A stretch of DNA of 64,000 nt from contig NZ_CP109190.1 of assembly GCF_041438805.1 (NCBI RefSeq), positions 4,402,001 to 4,466,000 on the forward strand, given 5' to 3'. How positions within the stretch are numbered: the first letter of the stretch is position 1; the number at the start of each line of letters is the position of its first letter. The position numbers and the translations under genes are program-made. Source of the DNA: Streptomyces sp. NBC_01707. Lineage in GTDB: Bacteria > Actinomycetota > Actinomycetes > Streptomycetales > Streptomycetaceae. Positions 1 through 8,852 of this stretch are shown here, piece after piece. The notes beneath the pieces were generated by a model, which ran no database searches, was not told the origin of the DNA, and saw only the letters and a list, made by a program, of their open reading frames with translations.

Positions 1-669
1 CGTACGGCGGAAGGGCGAACACCCCTCGACCGCGGTGTAGAGCGTGGCGCCGAGTGACCAGAGGTCGGACGCGGGGCCAGGGTCGCCGCCCCGTACCCGT
101 TCGGGCGCCAGATAGTCGATGGACCCGACCAGTTCACCGGTTCTGGTGATCGTCGAGTCGCCCTCTATCGCGGCGATCCCGAAGTCGGTGAGCAGCACCT
201 GACCGTCACGGGCGAGGAGTACGTTGGCGGGCTTCACGTCCCGGTGCAGCACACCGGCGCCGTGCGCGGCGCGCAGGGCGCCGAGGACATGGAGGCCGAT
301 CCTGGCCGCCTCGCGCGGCGCGATGTCGCCACTCTCCTTGGCGGCGTCGGCGAGTGACGGCCCGTCGACGTACTGCATGACGATCCAGGGCCGGTTGTCG
401 TACTCGACCACGTCATGGACGGTGACGACGCCGGGGTGGGTGATGCGGGCCGCCGCCCGGGCCTCCTTCTGGGTACGTGCATGCAGCACGACCCGGTCGG
501 CCTCCGCGACGTACAGCCCGGCGGTCAACTCCTTGACGGCCACCGTGCGGTGCAGCACCTCGTCGTGGGCACGCCAGACCTTGCCCATGCCTCCGCGCCC
601 GAGGACTTCGCCGAGCCGGTACCTTCCGGCCAGCACCAGCCCCGCGCCCGTTTCCTGTGATCGGTCCAC
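1..669 (-). CDS. Ser/Thr protein kinase, N-terminal part (cut by window edge)
   Basis: The first 223 residues of a Hanks-type Ser/Thr protein kinase are present; the frame is open to the left edge, so the rest of the catalytic lobe and any membrane or sensor domain lie outside. The Gly-rich loop (LGRGGMGKVW), the VAVKEL lysine, the HRDVKPANV catalytic loop, the DFG motif, APERVRG and DLWSLG are all intact, so the enzyme should be active. The GTG at 669 (VDRSQ) was chosen because it puts the Gly-rich loop at the same distance from the start as in the kinase at 3684-5672. It is the third kinase in a row on this strand, 125 bp downstream of a pseudokinase gene. The arrangement resembles the S. 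coelicolor kinase cluster tied to spore-wall synthesis (recalled, not checked). Confidence 0.93.
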   Translation of the reverse strand, partial: MDRSQETGAGLVLAGRYRLGEVLGRGGMGKVWRAHDEVLHRTVAVKELTAGLYVAEADRVVLHARTQKEARAAARITHPGVVTVHDVVEYDNRPWIVMQYVDGPSLADAAKESGDIAPREAARIGLHVLGALRAAHGAGVLHRDVKPANVLLARDGQVLLTDFGIAAIEGDSTITRTGELVGSIDYLAPERVRGGDPGPASDLWSLGATLYTAVEGCSPFRRT

Positions 670-794
670 TTGCCCCCGCCCCGTTTCCTTCGGCTGCCAG
701 GTTACGGAGGGGAGGTACGGCACGGAACCTCGCATCGCTCACGAGACCTCACTGTGATGCTTGTCGCCCGGCCCGCTGCGTTCCGGCCGGCGGT

Positions 795-3515
795 TCAGGA
801 AGTCACGCGGTAGGAGGCGATGGCCTGTTCGTAGATGGCCGTCACCTTGTCGCGCTCGCTGTCCGGACCGATCACCTGGAGCACGTGGTAGCGACCGTCG
901 ACAATCATCGCGAGATTGCGGACGTACACCTCGCGCCCGGTGTCGTCCTGCCAGGTGAACTGGCCCTCCGCCATGGCCTGTCGGCCGACGTCGATACGGC
1001 GCAGCCCTGTCGCCGAGGACCAGCTGGAGTCCCGGAAGGGCTGCAACTCCGGCTCCTTGTCACGCTGGTAGACCAGCGGATCGCCGCCGTGGGCCCGCAC
1101 GGTGTCGCGCCCCGGCACGACCAGCAGACTGAACCCGTCGCTGCCGTACCGTATCTGCCGGTCCGCGTCGACGGAGCTGCGCTGCCAGCCCTTCAGCACG
1201 CCGACCTCGAAGCCCTCCTCGTCCTTGCGCAGGGTGTATCCGGGCGCGAGCGCGACGGCGGAGCGGCTGGTCTGCGGCTTCTGGGTGCCGGGCGACCGCG
1301 ACGACCGGGGCGACTGCGACGGCGACTTCCCGTCGGACGTGCCGGGGGCGCCCGTGTCCGTGGCGGCCGGGCCCGATCCCTTCGAGTCGGATCCGGTGCC
1401 GGCCTTGGGCATGAACATCACGGCGTACGCGATGGCCGCGGCCAGGGCCAGCAGGATCAGCACGAGCAGCAGCCGCCCGAGCCGCCGCGGCGCGCGCCCG
1501 TCACCCTGTCGCGGACGGGGCGGGGTGCGCAACGCCTTGGGCTCACGCGGGGCCCTGGGCGCCCTCTCCGCCCGTGGCCGCTCATACCGGTCGGTCCGCT
1601 CCCTCGTCTGGCGGTGGCGGCCGTGCGCCGAGGCGCCGCCCAGGCGGCCACGGCGCTTACGGACCAGCTCGCCCCGGCGGCGCACGACGGGCAGCCGGGT
1701 GTCGTCGACGGACGGCAGGGGCACGACGTCGAGACCGGCCTCGGGTTCGGGCGCCGACCGTACGAGAGAGCGCAGCCAGCCGCGCAGTTCCTCGAAGTCC
1801 GGTCGCTCGGTGGGGTCCTGGCGCAGCAGCGACTCGACGACGGGGCGCAGCGGACCGCACTCCTCGGCGAAGGCGGGCGGCTCCCCGCAGACCATCTGGA
1901 CGAGCTCGGCCGCGCTCTCCTCGGGGTACGGGGCATGGCCCTGGACGGCGCGGTAGAGCAGGGCGCCGAGCGCCCACAGGTCGGTGGCGGGGCCGATGGG
2001 CGGCGCCAACTGCCAGTTCTCGTGGACCGGTCCGGCCTGCTCGGGTGCCCAGCGCTCGGTGACGGCACCGACGACGGCGATCCGGGTCTGCCGGGCGCGC
2101 TCGGCGGCCAGGGTGGTGGCGGGGCCGCGGTAGGCGGAACTCCCCCGGTCACCGGCGACGATGTCGTCCCAGCGGCCGGAGGTGATCTGCCGGGGCTGCT
2201 GGTGCCGGAGTTCCGGTGCGGAGGTGGTGCCGTGGCGCCGGGCGTCGGCGCGCAGGGCGTCCTCGTTGGAGCCTCCGGCGGGAACGGGGCGCCCGAAGTC
2301 GGCGCCGTCGCCCCAGGTGCCGGTCAGATGCATCCGCCGGCCGGGTGGCCCCTGCCCACGGTGACCGCCGTTGCCGTCGTCGCCTCTGTCGCTGCCGTAC
2401 GGCATGCCGTACTCGTTGTCGTCCTCTTCGGCGCCCTCGTCGTCGCCCTCGTCGTCGTACGGGTCGCCGGCGGTGGGGCCCCAGCCGCCCGTCGGCTGCA
2501 CCCGGCCGGTGTCGGGCCGTCCAGGGCGCTGGACGGGAAGGATGCCGGTCTCCTCCGCTTCCGCATCCGCATCCGCCGGCCCACTCGTCCCGGCCTGTCG
2601 CCGCTCCTCGCTGACGCGTGCGGCGGCGCGGGTGCCCGCCCGGTAGGCGGCGATGGCTCCGGCGCGTGCGGCCCGCAACTCCGCGGCGCTGCCCGCGCCG
2701 TGAACGTCCGGGTCCGGCGGTCGCCGTACTGCCTCCAACTCACCGACGGGGTGGCGCGAGGCCGGCAACCCGACCGGATCGACGGACTCGACCGGACGGC
2801 CGACGGCCTCGCCCGGCCCGGCGATCCCGGACGGACCGGCGGGCGGCAGCGACGCGACGGGCGGAACGTACGGACCGGTCGGGCCCGACTCGACCCCGGG
2901 CTGCCCGTACCCCTCGTCGTCGGGCTGCGGCGTCGGCACGTACCCGCACAGCGCCTCCTCCGCCGCCCCGGCCGCCAGGCCGGTCAGCACGACGCGTCCG
3001 TCGTCGCAGATCAGCACCGTCCGGACGGTGATGTTCCGGTGGGTCCAGCCGTGCGCGTGCAGCACCCGCAGGGCCGTCAGCACATCGGAGCCGATCTCGG
3101 CGGCCCGGTACGGATTCAGCGGCCGCTCGGCGAGCAGCGCGGCCAGCGGGCGGGCCGCGACCAGTTCACTCACGATCCAGAGCGACCCGTCCTCGGCGAA
3201 CACATCGAAGACCTGGTCGAGCCTCGGATGGTCGGGCACCTGGGCGGCGGCCTGCGCGGCCTCTATCGCGCGCCGGACCGCGGGGTCCGTGGACCGGCGC
3301 ACCGCACGCCCGGTGGTCCGACGGGCCGTCGAGGGCAGCCCGTCGGCGTCGAGCACCTCGGCGTCCACGACCTCCGGCAACGGCAGCTGACGCACCAGGA
3401 CTTCCTGGCCGCTGGCCGTGTCGAACGCCCGGGTCTCGACCAGTTCGTACTCGTCCGACGGAGGCAGCGGCAGGCGGTAGCGGTCGGCAAGCACCCGACC
3501 CGCATAGTCGTCCAC
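795..3515 (-). CDS. Membrane-anchored pseudokinase with long activation-segment insert
   Basis: 906 residues. An N-terminal kinase fold (about 5-180) lacks the key residues: no Gly-rich loop, the VAIK lysine is Arg42 (EVLVRQ), HRD is HRN (159-161) and DFG is TGL (178-180). About 300 residues rich in Pro, Gly and Asp/Glu then separate it from a recognisable C-lobe (WAPEQ at 488-492, then DLWALG). A basic, proline-rich linker leads to one membrane segment (about 679-702) and an extracellular domain (about 759-905). The GTG at 3515 is preferred over codons 57 nt upstream because GGGGAGG lies 4 nt before it. The gene sits between two intact kinase genes, so a scaffold or allosteric role in that signalling group is inferred. 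ATP binding and catalysis are not expected. Confidence 0.88.
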   Translation of the reverse strand: MDDYAGRVLADRYRLPLPPSDEYELVETRAFDTASGQEVLVRQLPLPEVVDAEVLDADGLPSTARRTTGRAVRRSTDPAVRRAIEAAQAAAQVPDHPRLDQVFDVFAEDGSLWIVSELVAARPLAALLAERPLNPYRAAEIGSDVLTALRVLHAHGWTHRNITVRTVLICDDGRVVLTGLAAGAAEEALCGYVPTPQPDDEGYGQPGVESGPTGPYVPPVASLPPAGPSGIAGPGEAVGRPVESVDPVGLPASRHPVGELEAVRRPPDPDVHGAGSAAELRAARAGAIAAYRAGTRAAARVSEERRQAGTSGPADADAEAEETGILPVQRPGRPDTGRVQPTGGWGPTAGDPYDDEGDDEGAEEDDNEYGMPYGSDRGDDGNGGHRGQGPPGRRMHLTGTWGDGADFGRPVPAGGSNEDALRADARRHGTTSAPELRHQQPRQITSGRWDDIVAGDRGSSAYRGPATTLAAERARQTRIAVVGAVTERWAPEQAGPVHENWQLAPPIGPATDLWALGALLYRAVQGHAPYPEESAAELVQMVCGEPPAFAEECGPLRPVVESLLRQDPTERPDFEELRGWLRSLVRSAPEPEAGLDVVPLPSVDDTRLPVVRRRGELVRKRRGRLGGASAHGRHRQTRERTDRYERPRAERAPRAPREPKALRTPPRPRQGDGRAPRRLGRLLLVLILLALAAAIAYAVMFMPKAGTGSDSKGSGPAATDTGAPGTSDGKSPSQSPRSSRSPGTQKPQTSRSAVALAPGYTLRKDEEGFEVGVLKGWQRSSVDADRQIRYGSDGFSLLVVPGRDTVRAHGGDPLVYQRDKEPELQPFRDSSWSSATGLRRIDVGRQAMAEGQFTWQDDTGREVYVRNLAMIVDGRYHVLQVIGPDSERDKVTAIYEQAIASYRVTS

Positions 3516-3683
3516 GACGCCTCCCCAGAGCGCGCTGTCCCCCCGGCCACGAACCCCGTACCAACCCGTCAATTACGGTCACTTAGCGTGCAATTGACCT
3601 ATGCATTCGGCTGCGTACGGTTCTCAAGCTCTCACAATACGTGGCAAGTGCCGACCGTGCGGCAGGTCGCCGCAACCCGGCGC

Positions 3684-5672
3684 TCAGTCCTTGGGCTTGA
3701 ACGTGGCGAAGGCCGTCTCGCGCAGCGTCCGGCACTCCTTGCCGTTCCACTCGCTCGCCTTACAGCTGATCATGATCGAGTAGCCGTGCGTGTCGTCGGC
3801 CCGGAAACCGCGGTTCAGCACCCGGATCCGCTGACCTTGCTGCGTACGCTCGAACTCCCAGTCGGCGACGGTCGGGTAGCCGTTGAACTCGACCTTCTTT
3901 ATCCCGATGTGCCGGTAGCCGTCGCTGCTGGCCGCGACCGCGCCCCTCGCGGCGTTCCAGGCGGCAGCGGCGTCGTTCCCGGGAGAGCTGTTGTAGTCGA
4001 TCTGGACGCGCGGGAATCCGCCGTCGACGGCGTAGATCTGACCCGAGTTACTGCCCGCGATCTTGTAGCGCGTGAAGTTCTTGGGCATCGCCATCGTGAA
4101 GTGGAACTGCTTGTTGGTGACCGTCCTGTACCCGTCGGGCAGCACGTCGCCGGCCTTCGAACTCCCGGTCCCTGAGTCGTCCGACCCCTTGCCCGAGTCG
4201 TCGTCCTTGCCCTTGCCCTTGCTCTCGCCCTTGTCCTTGCCCTGATCGTTGCCCGGGTCCTGACCCTGGTCCTTGCCGCTTGCGTCGCCCTTGTCCGTGT
4301 CGGCCGAGGCGCCGCCCGCCGAGGCGGAGGTGCCCCCCTTGGCGGAGCCGCTGCTCCCGTTGTCCTTGTCATCCCCGCCGAGCGAGAGCGCAAGGATCGT
4401 GCCGAGCACGGCGAGCACGATGACGACCGCGATGATCGCCAGGGTGCGGCGGGGCACCACGTCCGTGATGGACGCCCGGACCGGCCCGTTCGACGACCCG
4501 CCCGGACGCTGCGGGGGTACGCCACCGGCGGCGGAGGCCGGCGAAGCCGTGGGACGGGCCGGAGCCGACGGAGCGCTCCGCGGCGCCGGCGGGGCGGCAG
4601 GAGTGGATGCCGAGGTGGCAACAGCCACACCCGCACCGGCGGCGGGCGCCGCCTTCGCGTTACGCACGGAGCGCAACGCGCCGCGCAGGCGATCACGCGC
4701 GACCTCGCCGGCCTCCCCGAGCTTCGACGCCCCCTTGCTCCGGGGGGCGGCGACACGGCCGGGCAGCGCCATCACCTGGGTGGAGTCGGCCGGCGGGGGC
4801 ACCACAGGGGCGGGCTTGTCGGCCGCGTGGATCACATCGTTGAGCAGGGCTCGCGCGCCCGCGTCGTCGAGCCGTTGCTCCGGGTCCCTGGCGAGCAGGC
4901 CGTAGATGACCTCCTCCAGCGGACCCGCGTTCTTCGGCGGGTCGAGCGGCTCGGTCATCACCGCGGTCAGTGTCGCGATCGCCGATCCCTTGTCGTACGG
5001 CGGGCTGCCCTCGACGCTCGCGTACAGCAGTCCGCCGAGCGACCACAGGTCTGCGGGCGGTCCGGGCTTGTGCCCGCGGGCGCGTTCCGGCGAGATGTAC
5101 GAGGGGGCGCCGACGAGCATGCCCGTCGAGGTGACGGACGGGTCGCCCTCGACCTGTGCGATGCCGAAGTCGGTCAGCACGACCCGGCCGTCCTCGGAGA
5201 TCAGCACGTTGGACGGCTTCACATCGCGGTGCAGAATGCCCTCGCGGTGCGCCAGACGCAGCACGTCGAGGATGGCAAGGCCGACCTCGGCCGCGCGCTT
5301 CGGCGTCAGCACACCGTCCTCGCGCACCACCTCGGCCAGCGACTTGCCCTCGATCAGTTCCATCACGATCCACGGCCGGTCGTCCTCGTCGACCACGTCG
5401 TAGACCGTCACCGCGCCGTTGTTGCGGATCCTTGCGATCGCCTTCGCCTCGCGCAGCGTGCGAGTGATCAGCCGGCGCTTCTCGTCGTCGTCGATGGCCG
5501 ACGGGAACCGCAGCTCCTTGACCGCCACCGTGCGGCCCAGCGTCTCGTCGACGGCACGCCAGACCGTGCCCATACCGCCCCGGCCCAGCACCTCCCCGAG
5601 CCGGTACCTACCCGCAAGGAGACGTCCATCCGTGTCCCGTTGGGGCTCCCGTGCCTGCTCCGCCTCCGACAT
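3684..5672 (-). CDS. Transmembrane Ser/Thr protein kinase
   Basis: 662 residues. The cytoplasmic kinase domain (about 20-275) has an intact LGRGGMGTVW loop, Lys52 (VAVKEL), HRDVKPSN at 148-155, DFG at 168-170 and SPERARG, so it should be active. A Pro/Ala-rich linker follows, then one membrane helix (about 409-433), then a low-complexity Asp/Gly/Lys/Ser stalk (about 435-508) and an extracellular domain (about 513-660) with two cysteines near its end. There are no PASTA repeats. The ectodomain has the same general pattern as that of the pseudokinase just downstream, suggesting a paralogous sensor. The start is supported by agreement with the kinase consensus. It heads the minus-strand kinase group and is followed by the pseudokinase after about 170 bp. 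Confidence 0.95.
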   Translation of the reverse strand: MSEAEQAREPQRDTDGRLLAGRYRLGEVLGRGGMGTVWRAVDETLGRTVAVKELRFPSAIDDDEKRRLITRTLREAKAIARIRNNGAVTVYDVVDEDDRPWIVMELIEGKSLAEVVREDGVLTPKRAAEVGLAILDVLRLAHREGILHRDVKPSNVLISEDGRVVLTDFGIAQVEGDPSVTSTGMLVGAPSYISPERARGHKPGPPADLWSLGGLLYASVEGSPPYDKGSAIATLTAVMTEPLDPPKNAGPLEEVIYGLLARDPEQRLDDAGARALLNDVIHAADKPAPVVPPPADSTQVMALPGRVAAPRSKGASKLGEAGEVARDRLRGALRSVRNAKAAPAAGAGVAVATSASTPAAPPAPRSAPSAPARPTASPASAAGGVPPQRPGGSSNGPVRASITDVVPRRTLAIIAVVIVLAVLGTILALSLGGDDKDNGSSGSAKGGTSASAGGASADTDKGDASGKDQGQDPGNDQGKDKGESKGKGKDDDSGKGSDDSGTGSSKAGDVLPDGYRTVTNKQFHFTMAMPKNFTRYKIAGSNSGQIYAVDGGFPRVQIDYNSSPGNDAAAAWNAARGAVAASSDGYRHIGIKKVEFNGYPTVADWEFERTQQGQRIRVLNRGFRADDTHGYSIMISCKASEWNGKECRTLRETAFATFKPKD

Positions 5673-5791
5673 GCGTCCCCTCTGCGATCAACCCGCCCTG
5701 GCAGAGCGTTCATTGTCCCTCACCCCGGGACCGGTCATGGTGCCGGGTCCGTGGTCCGTCATGATGTGGCCGGAGGAAGGGACTCCCTGCC

Positions 5792-6961
5792 ATGCCGATT
5801 ATCAGGTCGCTGCTCATCACCCCGTTGGTGATAACGCTGCTCGGCCTCGGAACGGCGAGCCTGCCCAGCGAACCACATCTGACTCCCGCAGCCTCCTACC
5901 TTCCCCGGCTCGTCGCCCAGGGCGGCGCTCCGACAGCGGCCCTTCTGGCCCAGCGAGCCTCCGCCGCGCCGTACGACACCTACCGCTCGACGGGCCCCGG
6001 CATCCGACGGCAGGACCGGTTCCGGGCAGGCAGCATCACCAAGACCTTTGTCGCCACGGTCGTCCTCCAACTCGCCCGGGAACACAAGCTGCGACTATCG
6101 GACACCGTGGACCGGCATCTGGCGGGACTGGTCCGCGGACACGGCAACGACGGGCGCCGCATCACCCTGCGCGCCCTGCTCACCCACACCAGCGGCCTCT
6201 ACAACTACACGGCCGACACGAACGCCCACCCCGCCACCGCCACCGCCGCCGTGCGTGCGGCCATCGCGCACCGCCCCACGAACACCACCGGCGGTTTCGC
6301 CTACTCCAACACCAATTACGTCCTGCTCGGCCTCGTCATTCAGCACGTCACCGGACACAGCTACGCCACCGAGATCCGCCGCCGCATCATCAACCCCCTC
6401 CACCTCACCGGCACGTCGCTCCCCGGCGCCCGCACCGCGCTGCCCGCACCGCACGGCCGCGGCTACTCGCGCGACCCGGCCGACGGCAGCCTTCACGATG
6501 TCACCTCCCTCGACCCGCGCACCGCCGGCGCCGCGGGCGAACTCATCTCCACACTCGCCGACCTGAACCGCTTCTACGCCGCCCTGCTGGGCGGGCGCCT
6601 GCTCCCGCCCGCCCAGCTGGACACCCTGCTGAACACCGGTACGGCGGACGGCATCTACGGCATGGGCGTCTACCCGCAGAAGCTCTCCTGCGGTACCACC
6701 GTCTGGGGCCACAACGGTCATATAGCGGGCAGTTACGTCCGCACGGCCGCCACCCGCGACGGGCGGCACACCCTGACGTTCCGCATCAACACGGACAGCC
6801 TGTCCGATCCGACGCTCGAACCGGCCCTTCTCGAAGCCGAGTTCTGCCGGCCTCACCAGGGGCTGTCCGGTACGTCACGGCCCGGCCGCGGGCCGGATCA
6901 GACCGGCACGATGTCCGGTGCGCCGAGCCGCGCCGCGTCCGCCGTCTGGTCGTCCGGCTGA
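5792..6961 (+). CDS. Exported serine hydrolase (beta-lactamase / D,D-carboxypeptidase class C-like)
   Basis: 389 residues with a hydrophobic N-terminal signal (about 5-24). The penicillin-recognising motifs are present in order: SITK (Ser81, Lys84), YSN (171-173) and HNG (307-309). Family members include D-alanyl-D-alanine carboxypeptidases, esterases and class C-like beta-lactamases; the exact substrate cannot be read from sequence. AGGAAGG lies about 11 nt before the ATG. The recognisable domain ends near Cys352. The remaining 37 residues are Gly/Ser/Arg-rich and run 64 bp into the end of the convergent glpD gene, so the ancestral stop may have been lost. Confidence 0.88.
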   Translation: MPIIRSLLITPLVITLLGLGTASLPSEPHLTPAASYLPRLVAQGGAPTAALLAQRASAAPYDTYRSTGPGIRRQDRFRAGSITKTFVATVVLQLAREHKLRLSDTVDRHLAGLVRGHGNDGRRITLRALLTHTSGLYNYTADTNAHPATATAAVRAAIAHRPTNTTGGFAYSNTNYVLLGLVIQHVTGHSYATEIRRRIINPLHLTGTSLPGARTALPAPHGRGYSRDPADGSLHDVTSLDPRTAGAAGELISTLADLNRFYAALLGGRLLPPAQLDTLLNTGTADGIYGMGVYPQKLSCGTTVWGHNGHIAGSYVRTAATRDGRHTLTFRINTDSLSDPTLEPALLEAEFCRPHQGLSGTSRPGRGPDQTGTMSGAPSRAASAVWSSG

Positions 6962-8604
6962 CGCTGCGACTCCCGCTCCGCCTGCACCCGCTTCTCGTAG
7001 TGCTCGACCTCCCGCTCGATCTGGCTCTTGTTCCACCCCAGCACCGGCCCCATCAGCTCCGCGCAGAGCCTCGCGCTGAGGGTGCCCCGGTCGAAGGTCT
7101 CGATGGAGATCCGGGTCCGACGCGTCAGCACGTCGTCGAGGTGGCGAGCCCCCTCGTGCGAGGCGGCGTAGACGATCTCGGCCTTCAGGTAGTCGTCCGC
7201 CGCGGGCAGCGGCTCGCCGAGCGAAGGGTCGGCGACGATCAGTTCGAGAATCTCCTCGGTCATGGATCCGAACCGGTTCAGCAGGTGCTCCACTCGGGCG
7301 ACATGGAGCCCGGTGCGGGCCGCTATCCTCGCCCGCGCGTTCCACAGGGCCCGGTACCCCTCCGCGCCCAGCAGCGGGATGTCCTCCGTGACACAGTCCG
7401 CCACCCGCTGGTCGAGGCCGTGGACCGCCTCGTCGACGGCGTCCTTCGCCATCACCCGGTACGTCGTGTATTTGCCGCCCGCGACGACCACGAGCCCCGG
7501 CAGCGGATGCGCCACCGTGTGCTCGCGCGAGAGCTTGCTGGTCGCGTCCGACTCACCGGCCAGCAGGGGGCGCAGCCCGGCATAGACGCCTTGAACGTCG
7601 TCCCTGGTCAGAGGGGTGGTCAGGACCGAATTGACATGTTCGAGCAAGTAGTCGATATCGGCGCTGGACGCCGCCGGATGAGCCTTGTCCAGGTCCCAGT
7701 CGGTGTCCGTCGTCCCGACGATCCAGTGGCGCCCCCACGGGATCACGAACAGCACGGACTTCTCGGTCCGCAGGATCAGACCGGTCGAGGAGTGGATGCG
7801 GTCCTTCGGGACGACCAGATGGATGCCCTTGGACGCCCGGACATGGAACTGTCCGCGCTCGCCTATCAGCGCCTGGGTGTCGTCCGTCCACACCCCCGTG
7901 GCGTTGACCACCTGTTTGGCCCTGACCTCGTACTCCCCGCCCGCCTCGACGTCCTCCACCCGCGCGCCGACGACCCGCTCGCCCTCCCGCAGGAAGCCGA
8001 TCACCCGCGCCCGGTTCGCCACGTGCGCGCCGTAGCCGGCGGCCGTACGCACCAGTGTCGCCACGTAGCGGGCGTCGTCCATCTGGGCGTCGTAGTACTG
8101 CAACGCTCCGACCAGTGCGTCCTTCTTGAGCGCGGGCGCGACCTGCAGGGCGCGACGGCGGGAGAGATGCCGGTGCACGGGCAGCCCGCGACCGTGGCCC
8201 GACGACACCGACATCGCGTCGTACAGCGCGACACCCGAACCGGCGTAGAGCCTCTCCCAGCCCTTGTGCTGCAGCGGATAGAGGAACGGAACGGGCTTCA
8301 CCAGGTGCGGGGCCAGCCGCTCCAGCAGCAGCCCACGCTCCTTCAGCGCCTCCCTCACGAGCGCGAAGTCGAGCATCTCCAGATAGCGCAGCCCGCCATG
8401 GATCAGCTTGCTCGACCTGCTCGACGTGCCGGATGCCCAGTCCCGCGCCTCGACCAGCCCGGTCGAGAGTCCTCTCGTGGCCGCATCCAGCGCCGTCCCG
8501 GCGCCGACCACGCCCGCTCCCACGACCAGCACGTCCAGTTCGCGCTCGGCCAGCGCGGCGAGCGCCTCGGCACGCTCCGCGGGTCCCAGTGTCGCTGTCC
8601 TCAC
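6898..8604 (-). CDS. glpD: Aerobic glycerol-3-phosphate dehydrogenase
   Basis: 568 residues. FAD-dependent oxidation of sn-glycerol 3-phosphate to dihydroxyacetone phosphate, feeding electrons to the membrane quinone pool. The N-terminal dinucleotide-binding motif GAGVVG lies at 29-34, followed by the family block SSKLIHGGLRYLE; the FAD-dependent domain continues to about 380 and a C-terminal DAO_C-type domain follows. The GTG at 8604 is chosen because GGGAGGC precedes it by 4 nt and the protein then begins in the usual way, just before the FAD motif. No glpF or glpK is next to it here. It is divergent from the nucleotide-sugar dehydrogenase across 248 bp and overlaps the serine hydrolase gene tail to tail. 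Confidence 0.95.
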   Translation of the reverse strand: MRTATLGPAERAEALAALAERELDVLVVGAGVVGAGTALDAATRGLSTGLVEARDWASGTSSRSSKLIHGGLRYLEMLDFALVREALKERGLLLERLAPHLVKPVPFLYPLQHKGWERLYAGSGVALYDAMSVSSGHGRGLPVHRHLSRRRALQVAPALKKDALVGALQYYDAQMDDARYVATLVRTAAGYGAHVANRARVIGFLREGERVVGARVEDVEAGGEYEVRAKQVVNATGVWTDDTQALIGERGQFHVRASKGIHLVVPKDRIHSSTGLILRTEKSVLFVIPWGRHWIVGTTDTDWDLDKAHPAASSADIDYLLEHVNSVLTTPLTRDDVQGVYAGLRPLLAGESDATSKLSREHTVAHPLPGLVVVAGGKYTTYRVMAKDAVDEAVHGLDQRVADCVTEDIPLLGAEGYRALWNARARIAARTGLHVARVEHLLNRFGSMTEEILELIVADPSLGEPLPAADDYLKAEIVYAASHEGARHLDDVLTRRTRISIETFDRGTLSARLCAELMGPVLGWNKSQIEREVEHYEKRVQAERESQRQPDDQTADAARLGAPDIVPV

Positions 8605-8852
8605 TGCTGCCTCCCGGTAGATCGGGGTGGTCCGGCACAGGGATGCGGTCCGACCGCGGGGTCGGGTGCCCGTGCCCACCACTCGATTCTGTCCGCGGTC
8701 CGCGACTTCAGCCACCGCCTGTGGACAACACCCGGTCGACGAGAGCCACACAATGCGACATATAGGTCATATTTACGCCTAGTGTGACATTGCACTGCCC
8801 TCAGCGGTTGCGCTTTCTGCCTTCATGGTCTTAGGGAAGGACGGCCACCCAC

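Noticed and set aside
657..4175. Plus-strand open frame of over 1100 codons opposite the kinase genes
   Set aside because: It lies antisense to two clear kinase-family genes, has no ribosome-binding site, and its translation is Arg/Gly/Pro-rich with no domain; long antisense frames are expected at this GC content.
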